DNA of 64,000 nt from SG8-30 sp964406445 (GCA_964406445.1 CAYORU010000001.1:1-64000); one strand, 5' to 3'. Shown: positions 32,198 through 41,293, counted from the first letter of the stretch. Notes: a model not told the origin generated them from the sequence alone. Made by a program: numbers and translations.

Positions 32198-34219
32198 TCA
32201 GCTCACCGTGGGCGACGATCGACGTGGTTTACCCGACGTAGCACGACGGCGGCGGCCCGATGATTCCATGGGCACGCTGCCTTTGCAGTCTGGAAATCGG
32301 CCGCACGACCAGAAGGCGCCGTTCTTACCACTGCGCTGGCGCGTTGCCGCGCCACATGCCGGGCAGGCTGGTCCTTCGGGCAGCTTGATCGAAAGGACAG
32401 CGCCGCGATACTGCTGGACCAACTGTGCAACCCAAGCCGATTGCCTGTCGATGAAGGTATCCAGTGTCATCTGCCCGGCTTCGATCATGCCCAGCGCCTG
32501 TTCCCAAACGGCCGTCGTGCCGGGATCGGTGATAGCTGGTGGCACGGCGTCGATGAGCGTGAAGGCGGCATCGGTCGCACGGATCGCGCGCCCCTTCTTC
32601 ACCAGGTAGCCACGAGACAACAAAGTGTTGATGATGCCGGCGCGAGTGGCCTCGGTGCCGATGCCCGTAGTATCGCGCAACTTCGCCTTTAGGCGTGGAT
32701 CAGTGACCAGCTTGGCGACGCCTTTCATCGCCTTGACCAGTTCGCCCTGGGTGTAGGGCTTGGGTGGCTGCGTCTTGAGCGCCTTCAGCTCCACTTGCCC
32801 GACAGCGCATCGCGTGCCGGAAACGAGCACTGGCAATGTCTGGCTTCGCTGGTCCGCTTCATCGCTCGCTGCATCCTGGTCCTTGCCAGGCAGAGTCAGG
32901 TGCCAGCCCGGCTCGACCACCTGCTTGCCCACGGCCTGCAACGAGTGCCCGGTGCAGGTGAGCGTCGCCACGGTGCGGTCGAACTCGTGGTGCGGTAGAA
33001 ACTGCGCCAGGTAGTGCGCCCGGATCAGTTCGTATACCGCCCGCTCCTTCTCGGACATCGCAGAGAGCTTCGTCGGCTCAAGCGTCGGGATGATGCCGTG
33101 ATGCGCCGTCACCTTCTTGTCGTCCCAGGCGCGTGACCGCTGTGTGCGGTCGAGCTTGGCGATCAGTGGGCGTAAGCCAGGATCTGTGGCAAGAACGGCA
33201 TCGAGCACAGCCGGCGCCTCGGCCAGCATACTTTCGGGCAGGTAGCCCGAATCCGAGCGTGGATAAGTTGTCGCCTTGTGCGTCTCGTACAGCGCTTGTG
33301 CGATGTTCAGCGTCTCCTGCACATCCAGACCGAGGCGCCGCGAACACACCTCCTGCAACGTGCCTAAGTCGAACGGTAACGGCGGCGCTTCGCGCACGCG
33401 CTCGGTCTCTACCGAAGTTACGTGTGCTTCACGCGCAGTACGAATTCGATCGGCCGCCTGCTGGGCAACCGACTGGCGCAGACAGCGGCCAGACGCATCC
33501 GTTGTGCCATCGGGCGGCATCCAACTCGCGGTGAAGGATTGGCCGGCATGGGACAGCGATATGTCGATGGCCCAATACGGCACGGGAACGAAGCGCGCGA
33601 TTTCGCGGTCGCGGTCTACCACCAGTTTCAGCGTCGGCGTCTGTACGCGGCCCACCGACAGCACACCGGCATAGCCGGCCTGGCGTCCGAGCATGGTAAA
33701 TAGCCGGCTCAGATTCATGCCAACCAGCCAGTCGGCACGGGAGCGAGCCAACGCGGAGTAGTACAGCGGCACTGTGTCGGCCGCTGGTCTGAGTGCGCCG
33801 AGCGCCTTGCGGATAGACGCATCGTTCAGCGCCGACAGCCATAGCCGCTGGATCGGTCCGCGGTAGCCGCACAGCTCGATGATCTCGCGGGCGATCATCT
33901 CGCCTTCACGATCAGCGTCGGTGGCGATCACCAGCTCGCCGGCTTGCTCGACGAGCTGCTTGACGGTCTTGAACTGCGCTGCTGTCGAGGCCTTGACCTC
34001 GATGCGCCAGTGCTCGGGAAGTATGGGCAACTGCTCGATGGACCAGTGCCGGTAGTGCTCACCGTAGGCTTCCGGTGGCGCTGCTTCGACCAAGTGGCCG
34101 ACGCACCACGTTACGGTGATACCCGGTCCGCTATAACAGCCGGAGCCGCGCTGAGTAGCACCTAGCACGCGGGCGATGTCTTTGCCTTGCGAGGGCTTCT
34201 CGCACAGATACACCCGCAC
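32198..34219 (-). CDS. topB: DNA topoisomerase III (ICE type)
   Basis: A 673-residue type IA topoisomerase. The Toprim acidic residues are Glu7 and DADREGE (residues 101-107). The catalytic Tyr is in ATTYPRSD (Tyr319). RVQTPTLKLVVDRDREI (from about residue 191) is the conserved helix region. A C-terminal zinc-finger-like part has CPACGAATRQ...WSCGRFPDC. Plasmid/ICE TopB proteins resolve replication or transfer intermediates. Length is normal. It stands alone in its intergenic setting, with 216 bases to the SSB gene upstream that contain a palindromic site. Confidence 0.95.
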   Translation of the reverse strand: MRVYLCEKPSQGKDIARVLGATQRGSGCYSGPGITVTWCVGHLVEAAPPEAYGEHYRHWSIEQLPILPEHWRIEVKASTAAQFKTVKQLVEQAGELVIATDADREGEMIAREIIELCGYRGPIQRLWLSALNDASIRKALGALRPAADTVPLYYSALARSRADWLVGMNLSRLFTMLGRQAGYAGVLSVGRVQTPTLKLVVDRDREIARFVPVPYWAIDISLSHAGQSFTASWMPPDGTTDASGRCLRQSVAQQAADRIRTAREAHVTSVETERVREAPPLPFDLGTLQEVCSRRLGLDVQETLNIAQALYETHKATTYPRSDSGYLPESMLAEAPAVLDAVLATDPGLRPLIAKLDRTQRSRAWDDKKVTAHHGIIPTLEPTKLSAMSEKERAVYELIRAHYLAQFLPHHEFDRTVATLTCTGHSLQAVGKQVVEPGWHLTLPGKDQDAASDEADQRSQTLPVLVSGTRCAVGQVELKALKTQPPKPYTQGELVKAMKGVAKLVTDPRLKAKLRDTTGIGTEATRAGIINTLLSRGYLVKKGRAIRATDAAFTLIDAVPPAITDPGTTAVWEQALGMIEAGQMTLDTFIDRQSAWVAQLVQQYRGAVLSIKLPEGPACPACGAATRQRSGKNGAFWSCGRFPDCKGSVPMESSGRRRRATSGKPRRSSPTVS

Positions 34220-34343
34220 GTATGGTCTCCTTCGTCATGTCATGGTCTTGTCCTAAGACGGCCGACAGCATCGCGGACGAGCGTCGCTGTGGCAGCAAAC
34301 AAGCCGAACGCGCGCAAGACCGGCTTTCGGTGGAGTACGGCGC

Positions 34344-34359
34344 AATACCACTGGCATAG
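34344..34359. promoter_or_regulatory. Operator-like dyad upstream of topB
   Basis: AATACCACTGGCATAG: eleven-base core ACCACTGG with flanking AT-rich arms, matching the perfect palindrome TATACCACTGGTATA at 36371 at 13 of 15 positions. It lies about 125 bases upstream of the topB start. The gap 34220-34435 holds no other feature that I can support. Confidence 0.5.
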
Positions 34360-34435
34360 CGCAAGCAACGTTGGCGCACAGTGAGCGATTGACGGCTGGT
34401 CCAACCGCTCACTCGGCATCGAAGCCGTGTGACGA

Positions 34436-34831
34436 TCATTCGTCCTGTGGCGATTCGGCGCCTTGCCCCTTGGCGCTCACCTTCACGGCTTCGATGCGGT
34501 AAGGCAGGATGCCGACCCTGCGCGCTTCGATCTTGAACGTTACGCGCTCGTTCTCGTCGGCATCTTCCCATTCATCCTTCACCGTGCGGCCGTCCACCAG
34601 CACGCGCATGCCCTTCTGGTAGAGGTTCTTCCAGTGCTCGGCGTCGCGGTGCCACAGTTCCACTGGCGCCCAATAGCCGCCGCGATCCTCGTAGCCATCC
34701 TTGGTCGGCACAGGGTTGTCGAAATACACGTTGAGGCGCAACAGCCTGCGCGGTTCGTCGTTGCCGTTGGCGAACTCCCTGAACTCTGGCGCAGAGCCGA
34801 TGTTGCCCTCGCCGACAAAGTGCGTGCTCAT
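34436..34831 (-). CDS. ssb: Single-stranded DNA-binding protein (ICE type)
   Basis: A 131-residue SSB-like protein. It begins STHFVGEGNIGSAPEFREF, as in ICE SSBs (the usual NxVxLxGxLGxDPE pattern is altered to VGEGNIGSAPEF), and continues with LRLNVYFDNPV, WAPVELWHRDAEHWKNLYQKGMRVLVDGR, an OB-fold layout. The acidic tail ends in SPQDE, a partial form of the usual SSB C-terminal acidic tip. It overlaps the DUF3158 stop by four bases at 34828. Confidence 0.9.
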   Translation of the reverse strand: MSTHFVGEGNIGSAPEFREFANGNDEPRRLLRLNVYFDNPVPTKDGYEDRGGYWAPVELWHRDAEHWKNLYQKGMRVLVDGRTVKDEWEDADENERVTFKIEARRVGILPYRIEAVKVSAKGQGAESPQDE

Positions 34832-35373
34832 GATGACTCCTTGGAAGTGCTGGGGATGAAAGCGGCACGCCCATGGACGCGCCGCAGGTAAATCGCCTCG
34901 GCCTGGGCCATCTTGTGGGCGCAGTCCAGGGCCTGGCGCGTGATGCTGTGCGTGAGACTGATCTGCATGTTCAGCACGATGCGCTGCAGCTCCATCGTGT
35001 AGAGGTCGTCTACTAGCGAGGCCGGCGTGATGGGATCGTCGAGCAGCGCCCTCCATAGCGCCACGCCCATGCAGGAACGGTCGAGATTGCGCCAGCGCAG
35101 AAAGGTCGTCCCTGCGCCTGTGGTCTGCTGGGCCAGTTGTATACCGAGCCGGCTGAATGGGTAGCCGCGTGCTTGCGGCAGCACCCGTCGCTGTGCCAGT
35201 ACCACCAGGTCGTCGCGCAGCGCCGCGCACTGGTTGGCCCAGGTCTCCAAACTCCCCTTACCCTTAAAAGGCTTCAAAAGGCCTTTTAGGTAGGCCGCGT
35301 GTTCCAGGCGCTGGAAGTCAGGCTGTTCCAATGGAACGAAGTGCCGAAGTACCCCGGAGGCTCGTTCCGTCAT
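34828..35373 (-). CDS. DUF3158 family ICE protein
   Basis: A 181-residue protein with VPLEQPDFQRLEHAAYLKGLLKPFKGKG at the N-terminus, then WANQCAALRDDLVVLAQRRVLPQARGYPFSRL and a C-terminal helical part. This pattern is DUF3158, always between PFL_4669 and ssb in this ICE class. The function is unknown, probably in DNA processing. Overlaps the PFL_4669 stop by four bases. Confidence 0.88.
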   Translation of the reverse strand: MTERASGVLRHFVPLEQPDFQRLEHAAYLKGLLKPFKGKGSLETWANQCAALRDDLVVLAQRRVLPQARGYPFSRLGIQLAQQTTGAGTTFLRWRNLDRSCMGVALWRALLDDPITPASLVDDLYTMELQRIVLNMQISLTHSITRQALDCAHKMAQAEAIYLRRVHGRAAFIPSTSKESS

Positions 35374-36218
35374 GCTGGCTCATCCCCATCGGTCGATTCG
35401 GCCGCTTTGGCGGACTTCCTCGACCTCTTGGGTTTGTCGGGTTGGGCTGCGCCTTCGGCTGGCGCATCGGTGGCAACTTCCTCCGCAGCTTTCGACGGTG
35501 TGCTGGCTTCGGCCTCGGCGGGTTCACGCGGCAAGGTATTCAGTGGAGTGCGACGGGTCAGGGGTGGCGCGAACCGCGATCGCCGCGTGCCTTCGAGTAT
35601 GTCCTGCGGCAGCTCGCCGTACTTCTCGCGAGCGTTCCGCGCTACGGCGTTGTTCGCTGCGAAGTCGTCGCGTTGTGCGCCCGAATACTTGTACTGCTGC
35701 GCCAGGGAGAACAGGCTGCGTAGGGCATGGGCGCCGTCGTTGAGCCAGCGTTCCAGCGTGCTACGGTCGATCAGCGCCGTGTGATGCGCCAGGATCAGAC
35801 GGCGGGCCAGGTCGTCGTAGTCAGCCAGTAAGTACACGGCCATGAATCCCAACTGAGCGTTCACGAATAGCGGCAGCTTCACCGGCTGCACGTTCAAGTT
35901 CTCCCCCAGGGAAAGGGCCGGCGGCACGCCGGTCAGCACTTGGTCCACCTGCTCGCGCAAGGACTGCAACCGCGCCTTGGTGTCGGCGATCTTGTCCTCG
36001 ATCTTCAGCATCCAGAAATCTGAATACGGATCGTCTTGCTCCGCACCGCGCTTCATCTTGTTCATGATGGCGAGGAAGCCGTTCAGCCCGATGATGCCGG
36101 GCCGACCCTCGGCGGGAGCGCGGCCGTGCCAGATGCGGGAGGCGTGATGTGTGTGCAACGTCAGCGCCATCGTGCTGCGCAGCGATCCGAGATTGAGCTG
36201 CAGAGGTTGATCGGCCAT
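35370..36218 (-). CDS. Integrating conjugative element protein, TIGR03761 (PFL_4669) family
   Basis: A 282-residue protein with QLNLGSLRSTMALTLHTHHASRIWHGR near the N-terminus, GIIGLNGFLAIMNKM, then DDPYSDFWMLKIEDKI, as in the PFL_4669 family, and a Lys/Arg/Pro-rich disordered tail from about residue 225. The ATG at 36218 is preferred; the frame continues to 36287 but without the family sequence. It heads the unit PFL_4669, DUF3158, ssb, downstream of a palindromic operator-like site. Confidence 0.9.
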   Translation of the reverse strand: MADQPLQLNLGSLRSTMALTLHTHHASRIWHGRAPAEGRPGIIGLNGFLAIMNKMKRGAEQDDPYSDFWMLKIEDKIADTKARLQSLREQVDQVLTGVPPALSLGENLNVQPVKLPLFVNAQLGFMAVYLLADYDDLARRLILAHHTALIDRSTLERWLNDGAHALRSLFSLAQQYKYSGAQRDDFAANNAVARNAREKYGELPQDILEGTRRSRFAPPLTRRTPLNTLPREPAEAEASTPSKAAEEVATDAPAEGAAQPDKPKRSRKSAKAAESTDGDEPA

Positions 36219-36370
36219 AGCGACGACTCGCTGTTGAGTGGATGGGCCGTCAGCATCGGCAAGCAGCGGAAGGCTGTCAGTGAACAAACCGTATCGGTAC
36301 GCAGCCCGTTTGGTGTAACAGGCACGCCGTATCAGGTACGACGACGGGTGCGGAAGGCTTCGTGTGCCGC

Positions 36371-36385
36371 TATACCACTGGTATA
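36371..36385. promoter_or_regulatory. Perfect 15-base palindrome upstream of PFL_4669
   Basis: TATACCA-C-TGGTATA. It lies in the 218-base gap 36219-36436, about 150 bases upstream of the ATG at 36218. A near-copy is found upstream of topB. Such a site suggests a dimeric repressor controlling replication-module genes. Confidence 0.6.
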
Positions 36386-36436
36386 AATCGCCGGACCGAG
36401 ACCGTGATCCTCGCGTGCGCCGCGCACCGTCACCCG

Positions 36437-37615
36437 CTACGTCATGCGAAAAAGCGCGTGCAACTTGGCGAGCTGCTCTTTCACGATGGCGGGATCGGCC
36501 GGTTGACTGGATGGTGCTGGCGTTGGCGATACCACGGATGGAGAAGGCGCAGCCTTGTCGCCGTGGCTCGCCCAGGCATGGAACTCGCCCTTGATCGCCT
36601 TCTGGATGACACCGAAAAGATAGCCGGCTGGGTTACGAATACCGCCGGCCTGACAGCGCGCGGCCCATTCATCGAGGACCGCCTGCTGCAATGTGCCGTC
36701 CACCCGCTGCAAGGCGACCAATGCGCCCGACTGCTGCTCGTCCCTCAAGGCGAGAAATCGTTGTGGCAACCGAAGCTGCTCCCGCGTGCGCGGTACTGTA
36801 CGTACTTTACTTATACGTTCATTACGTACTGTACGGTCCTGCTTCCGATTCCGAAGAAGGTCGTCTGACGCGGCTTTGATGCCTACTTCCGATTCCGAAG
36901 ACGGCGTTCCGACATTCCGAAGAAGGTCGTCCTGGCCTTCTTCGGTATCGCGATTCGCATCGTCCTGTGGATAACTGTCGAGTTGACTCCATCCTTGGTC
37001 GACCAAACGCTGCACTAGCACCTGCAGGCGCGAGGGCAGCATGCGACCGCTAAGCAGCGGGTCGTCGGCGATTTCCTTGAGCGTGTGAACACCAACGAGC
37101 TGCACCGCCTTGCTCGCATGAGCCAGCGCTTGACTAACCAGCCCCATGTAGTCTGCATCCAGTTGCATCGCTTCCCACGGGGACAGCGGTTCGTCGTGCA
37201 GCACGTACAGGTTGCCCTGTATGCGTCCCGTGCGAGGGTCGCGTCGCCGTCGTACCAGGCTGAGCCAACGTGTAAGGCGCAGCAGTGTGAGCGCGCGCGC
37301 GACAGTCTCGTGCGAAGCCTTCAGCGCACAGGGCATTGAAGTCAGGTAGGGCCGTAGTTCGTCGTAGGTAGGCAACGCCGTGATGCCATCGTCGTTCAGC
37401 CGCAGGCGGAAGACCTGCCAAGCGTTGCGCTCCAGTGGTGTCAGCCGGCGATCGAGAAACAGCGCACGAGGCACGCTCTCGTGGCGATTGCCGCTGAACA
37501 GGAGCCCATCAGCGGTGTTCGTTCCTGGCGGCGGCCGAAGGCGTTGCTCGGCCTGGTCGAGCAGTGCTGACAACGGGATCGGGCCGCCGCGTCGACTCTG
37601 GCGATCAGTCCCCAT
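36437..37615 (-). CDS. STY4528 family pathogenicity-island replication protein
   Basis: A 392-residue protein with a basic N-terminus (GTDRQSRRGGPIPLSALLDQAEQRL), then PRALFLDRRLTPLERNAWQVFRLRL and LPTYDELRPYLTSMPC-type winged-helix segments, followed by LTRWLSLVRRRRDPRTGRIQGNLYVLHDEPL. This is the STY4528 replication-initiator-like family. A disordered middle (about residues 220-270) and a C-terminal AGGIRNPAGYLFGVIQKAIKGEF helix follow. It ends an overlapping partition/replication operon starting at parA. Confidence 0.87.
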   Translation of the reverse strand: MGTDRQSRRGGPIPLSALLDQAEQRLRPPPGTNTADGLLFSGNRHESVPRALFLDRRLTPLERNAWQVFRLRLNDDGITALPTYDELRPYLTSMPCALKASHETVARALTLLRLTRWLSLVRRRRDPRTGRIQGNLYVLHDEPLSPWEAMQLDADYMGLVSQALAHASKAVQLVGVHTLKEIADDPLLSGRMLPSRLQVLVQRLVDQGWSQLDSYPQDDANRDTEEGQDDLLRNVGTPSSESEVGIKAASDDLLRNRKQDRTVRNERISKVRTVPRTREQLRLPQRFLALRDEQQSGALVALQRVDGTLQQAVLDEWAARCQAGGIRNPAGYLFGVIQKAIKGEFHAWASHGDKAAPSPSVVSPTPAPSSQPADPAIVKEQLAKLHALFRMT

Positions 37616-37618
37616 GCG

Positions 37619-38179
37619 CTACACCAGCCCCTGATCTATCCAGCCACGGACAGTCGCCCAGATGACCGAGGCGGGTACTCCAACGTCTTCGGCGAGATCC
37701 AGAGTGAGATTGAGCAAGGCTAAGTCGTCGTCGAGTGCGATGCCGCGCTGTTCGACGGCAGGTTTCCAGCGCGCCCAAAGGTCGGTGTCCTGTTCCTCGT
37801 TCAGTACGGGATGGCGTCCCCTACGTTTGGGCAGGCCAAGGATGTCGCGCCTCAAGGCGACCTCCTGATGAGTCAGCCCGTAGAACTTGCAGACCATCTC
37901 CGTGCTCGCGCCCAGGCGCAGCATGCGATCGACGGTAGCGACCTCCTTCTCGACATCCTCGGCCTGTCTTAGCAGGCGCTGTAGCACGTCGCGGTTCACC
38001 TTCACCGAGCACCAGGACACCGTGGCGTTGACCAGCATGCTGACCAGCGCCGGGTGCTTGAGCGCGTCCAGCTCCCGTTCGCCGAAGCCCATGGCCTTGC
38101 AGCGGCGCAGTTGGCCGTTGCGCAGGTCGTGCAGCGCCTGGGCGATCACGGCCTGATTGAGCGGATGCGGTGCCGACAT
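37619..38179 (-). CDS. DUF2857 family ICE protein
   Basis: A 186-residue helical protein with LNQAVIAQALHDLRNGQLRRCKAMGFGERELDALKHP, a GASTEMVCKFYGLTHQEVALRRDILG region that looks like a helix-turn-helix, and GRHPVLNEEQDTDLW. This is DUF2857, found between parB and the STY4528 gene across these elements. It may be a transcription or replication regulator. The ATG at 38179 lies 16 bases after the parB stop. Confidence 0.86.
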   Translation of the reverse strand: MSAPHPLNQAVIAQALHDLRNGQLRRCKAMGFGERELDALKHPALVSMLVNATVSWCSVKVNRDVLQRLLRQAEDVEKEVATVDRMLRLGASTEMVCKFYGLTHQEVALRRDILGLPKRRGRHPVLNEEQDTDLWARWKPAVEQRGIALDDDLALLNLTLDLAEDVGVPASVIWATVRGWIDQGLV

Positions 38180-38195
38180 CGTGTCTTCCCGCGCC

Positions 38196-39932
38196 CTATG
38201 GTCCAGCGGGTGCGCCGGTGCCCGACCCCGTGCCAACCTCCAGTTCCAGCAACCGGCGCGCGAGCCGTAAGAGGCGAAAGAGCTTGACCAGACCGTTGTC
38301 GCTCAGCCGCGAGGCGGGCACATTGCCGCCATGCTTGCCACCTTGAAGTAGCGGACCGAGTGCATCGGTGAGACGCAGATTGTCGAGCACGGTGGGCGCC
38401 GCGGCACCAGGCCTGTATCCGGCGCTTAGCGCATGCAACAAGGTCAGCGCCGCGCGCGCGATGAGCGACGGTAAATGAGAATCCGTGCCCAAGGCGTCTA
38501 TGCTGCAGATGAAGCCGATGCCGTCCTCGATTGCTTCGATGCGACCGGCTTCTCCTACCTCCTCCGCAATCTCGCGGGCGAACTGCGCGATGTGTATACG
38601 CAGGCGATCCGGCGTGTCGAGGCTCGGTTCGATGTACCACACATCGGAAATCGGGTAGAGCCCGCCGGCTTGCACCGGAATCGCCTGCAGAACGTTCGCC
38701 TCGAAGTCCTGCAGCACATCGCCCATTTGATCGGCGACCAGGCGCTGGATCGCCTGCAAGCGTTCAGTAGTCGGCGCCGGCGACACGATATGGCCTTGCA
38801 CTCGTTCACCGCGGCCGTCATTTGAAGGCGGTTGGTCGCTGGCCGTCCCAACCGGCGCAGGAGTGGGCTGCGATGGCGTTGCCACCGCCGGCGTGGGTCG
38901 CGGGCCATGCGGTGAAAGTGAAGTAGACGCATGCGCGACGGGAGACTGTTCCGATTCGGTCGGCTGCGGTGACGGCAGACTCGCAGGCCGAGTCACTGCG
39001 CTGTCGGCACGCGGCGGGTGCGGTGACGGGTCGCTCGTCAACACTCGCTGGCGGCTCTCCGTTTCGGTGATCTCCAGCATAAGCGTGTCATAGTCGGCTT
39101 CAAGCAGCTCCGCCATCTGACCGATCAGCTCGTCCTGCACGCGCTTGACCGAGAAACCCTCGGTTTCGCCGTCGAACAGCACCAGCACGTCATGAAACAG
39201 CGACGAGAAATCGACGGAAAGACGCTTGCCCGCGCTGCGCGCTTCCCATATCCGCGCGCCGGCCCGGCGTAGCATCGTCAGCCGCTCGACCTGTGGCCGA
39301 CCCAGGCCACCATAGAGCACGGATGGAATCGCCGGCAGCAGGTAGCGCGCTGCGTCCTGCATGCGGCTGATATGCGGTTGAGTGATCGGATAGCCGTCGG
39401 CGCTCAGCCGTCGCGCCAGTTCGCTCTGCGTCAGCGGCTGCCCGGATTCCTGTTCGTAGAGTTCACGAGCCTTCTCCACGCCTAACGTGCGCTCGATGAA
39501 CGACAAGCCACCATGCAATTCGTTTTCTGCGAGGTGCCCGGTCAGCGCGATGATCTCACCGCGCTCAGGCCATGGGCGGAACAAGCAGTGAATGCGGAAG
39601 AATCGCTCATCCTTCGTTTCGCTCCAAAGCTCCCGCAGGATGGCGAGCCTTGTGTTGCCGCCGTTGCGAATGATGTAGCGCGTTTCGCCGGTCCGGCGCG
39701 TGATGGCCGGCGGGGCGTCGAGACCACGCTCGCGGATCGACGCCTTGATTTCGTCGTAGCGAGGGTTGCGCGTGACGCGCGGATTGAGGTCATAAGGCTG
39801 AAGTTGGTCCAGCGTCACCGCCATCGGTGTATCGGCGATGGGATCGCTCAGGGCGTCGGCTACGGGGCCGTTGCGCTCGAAGCCATCGGCCAGCAGCTTG
39901 GCTGCCATATCCCTCGGAGTCAGCTCAGCCAT
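38196..39932 (-). CDS. parB: ParB family partition protein (ICE PFGI-1 class, TIGR03764)
   Basis: A 578-residue ParB. The N-terminal nuclease-like ParB domain has VTLDQLQPYDLNPRV, IKASIRERGLDAPP, RYIIRNGGNTRLAIL and LTGHLAENELHGGLSFIERTLG. The helix-turn-helix follows with LTQSELARRLSADGYPITQPHISRM. A long disordered Pro/Ser/Thr linker (about residues 300-380) and an ICE-specific C-terminal domain follow. It acts with ParA in maintenance of the excised element. Overlaps the HicA-like gene stop by eight bases. Confidence 0.93.
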   Translation of the reverse strand: MAELTPRDMAAKLLADGFERNGPVADALSDPIADTPMAVTLDQLQPYDLNPRVTRNPRYDEIKASIRERGLDAPPAITRRTGETRYIIRNGGNTRLAILRELWSETKDERFFRIHCLFRPWPERGEIIALTGHLAENELHGGLSFIERTLGVEKARELYEQESGQPLTQSELARRLSADGYPITQPHISRMQDAARYLLPAIPSVLYGGLGRPQVERLTMLRRAGARIWEARSAGKRLSVDFSSLFHDVLVLFDGETEGFSVKRVQDELIGQMAELLEADYDTLMLEITETESRQRVLTSDPSPHPPRADSAVTRPASLPSPQPTESEQSPVAHASTSLSPHGPRPTPAVATPSQPTPAPVGTASDQPPSNDGRGERVQGHIVSPAPTTERLQAIQRLVADQMGDVLQDFEANVLQAIPVQAGGLYPISDVWYIEPSLDTPDRLRIHIAQFAREIAEEVGEAGRIEAIEDGIGFICSIDALGTDSHLPSLIARAALTLLHALSAGYRPGAAAPTVLDNLRLTDALGPLLQGGKHGGNVPASRLSDNGLVKLFRLLRLARRLLELEVGTGSGTGAPAGP

Positions 39933-40182
39933 CGCCGCCAGTCCTCCCGATCGCTGAATGGAGGCCGAGAGCCCGCGCGGCGCGGCGCAATCGAGCCAGC
40001 GCGTTGCGGCCGGCGCGATGGTCGCTCGCCGTTGCGCCGGTGTAGATCGGAGGCAGGCCGGGCTTGGTGAACTTCAAATGCCCGCCTGGCGTGCGGGCGA
40101 CTTCCCATCCCTCCATAAGCGCGAAGTCGATGAGCGGTTTCAGCCGCTTGTGGCCGCGATGAAGGATGCGAGCAGTGCTCAT
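39925..40182 (-). CDS. HicA-like double-stranded-RNA-binding-fold protein between parA and parB
   Basis: An 85-residue protein with GWEVARTPGGHLKFTKPGLPPIYTGATASDHRAGRNALARLRRA. The GGHLKF segment contains the conserved Gly-x-His of HicA mRNA-interferase folds, followed by the basic C-terminus. No HicB-type partner is encoded next to it: the neighbours are parA and parB, with overlapping ends on both sides. It may be a domesticated RNA-binding protein of the partition operon rather than a toxin. Confidence 0.8.
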   Translation of the reverse strand: MSTARILHRGHKRLKPLIDFALMEGWEVARTPGGHLKFTKPGLPPIYTGATASDHRAGRNALARLRRAARALGLHSAIGRTGGDG

Positions 40183-41030
40183 GCGCTGCCTCTCCGTCGC
40201 GTGCCGGGCTCAAGACGTGTGAACACAGACTCCCACTCCGGCAGCAGCTCGCAAGCGAGGGCGCGCATCGTGTCGAAGGCCGCCGGTGTCGTTCGCCCCG
40301 TGGGGCGCCGTGACTCGACACGATGTACGGGTAAGCCCAGGGTTGATGCGCGCGGATAGGCTTCGATTGCAGGGATGTCTGTACTGAGTACAGCGATGCC
40401 TGGCTCGGATCGGAACAGCTCGCGCAGTGCCTGCTGAATGAGTCGCGCGTTGCTGGAGACCGGATGCACGCGATTGATAAGCAGACGCAGCGGCGGCGGC
40501 TCGATGCCAAGTCGCCGGTACGGCGCGATGTCCCGCATCAACTGCAGCGTGCCGCGTCGAAACTCGCGCGCAGCCAGTATCTCCGGCGTGACCGGCGACA
40601 CTGCCAGGTTGGACGCCAACACAGCCATCTCCAACAGCACGCTGCGCGCTCCCTGCGTGTCGATCAGGAGCAGATCGTAGTGCGTATGGAAGGCCGGCAA
40701 CAAGTTGTGCAGCCGCAGCCGCCCGTCCGGCGCGTGCAGCAGCAGCGTATTCAACTGACCTCTGTCGTCGTTGGAAAGTATCAGGTCGAGGCCGGAGACC
40801 GCGGTACGCGATACCAGGCGGCTGATGTCATGCTCATTGAAGGCCAGCAGCTCGTAGATGCCGGCAGGCGCGCGAGTGCGCAGCTCGAAATAGCTCGACA
40901 GAGTGGGCTGTACATCCAGATCCAGAAGCAGCACACGCAGGCCAGCATCGGCGGCGTAGCCACCCAGGTTGGCTGCCGTGGTCGTCTTGCCAACCCCACC
41001 TTTGGTTGAAATGATTGATACCACCTGCAT
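40179..41030 (-). CDS. parA: ParA/Soj partition ATPase
   Basis: A 283-residue P-loop ATPase. The deviant Walker A STKGGVGKTTTAAN has the signature Lys10 and Lys15. The switch region LLLDLDVQPTLSSYF follows, then DLLLIDTQGARSVLLEMA (Walker B). LLINRVHP and the C-terminal helices are as in Soj proteins of PFGI-1-class ICEs, where this gene is needed for maintenance after excision. AAGGAG precedes the ATG. First gene of a partition/replication operon, about 44 bases downstream of alpA. Confidence 0.94.
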   Translation of the reverse strand: MQVVSIISTKGGVGKTTTAANLGGYAADAGLRVLLLDLDVQPTLSSYFELRTRAPAGIYELLAFNEHDISRLVSRTAVSGLDLILSNDDRGQLNTLLLHAPDGRLRLHNLLPAFHTHYDLLLIDTQGARSVLLEMAVLASNLAVSPVTPEILAAREFRRGTLQLMRDIAPYRRLGIEPPPLRLLINRVHPVSSNARLIQQALRELFRSEPGIAVLSTDIPAIEAYPRASTLGLPVHRVESRRPTGRTTPAAFDTMRALACELLPEWESVFTRLEPGTRRRGSA

Positions 41031-41074
41031 TGGTCTTCTCCTTGCGTTGGTTCGATTCGGGAAAAGGAGAAGCG

Positions 41075-41293
41075 TCAGGTGCGCTCTTTGCGGCGGTCAG
41101 CAATCCATTGGTCGATCTCCACCGAGTCCCAACCTACCGCACGCACGCCGAGGCGCAGGGGCTTTGGGAACTTGCCCTCTTTCATCAGGCTGTAGATATG
41201 TGCGCGCTTGAAGCCGGTCTTCTGTTCTACTTCGGCGCGACGCAGAATGCGGTGCTCGACGGAATCCGTCTGAGCGTTGGTCTGCGAAGACAT
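41075..41293 (-). CDS. alpA: AlpA-family helix-turn-helix regulator
   Basis: A 72-residue MerR-like excisionase/AlpA protein: RILRRAEVEQKTGFKRAHIYSLMKEGKFPKPLRLG, followed by AVGWDSVEIDQWIADRR. AGGAG lies eight bases before the ATG at 41293; a GTG at 41302 is possible. AlpA regulators control ICE early genes and excision in this class. The upstream gap (41294-41402) contains two palindromes that are likely its own operators. Confidence 0.9.
   Translation of the reverse strand: MSSQTNAQTDSVEHRILRRAEVEQKTGFKRAHIYSLMKEGKFPKPLRLGVRAVGWDSVEIDQWIADRRKERT

Noticed and set aside
31625..32263. 212-codon plus-strand frame
   Set aside because: Arg-rich, no domain, runs over both the inverted repeat and the terminator on the other strand.
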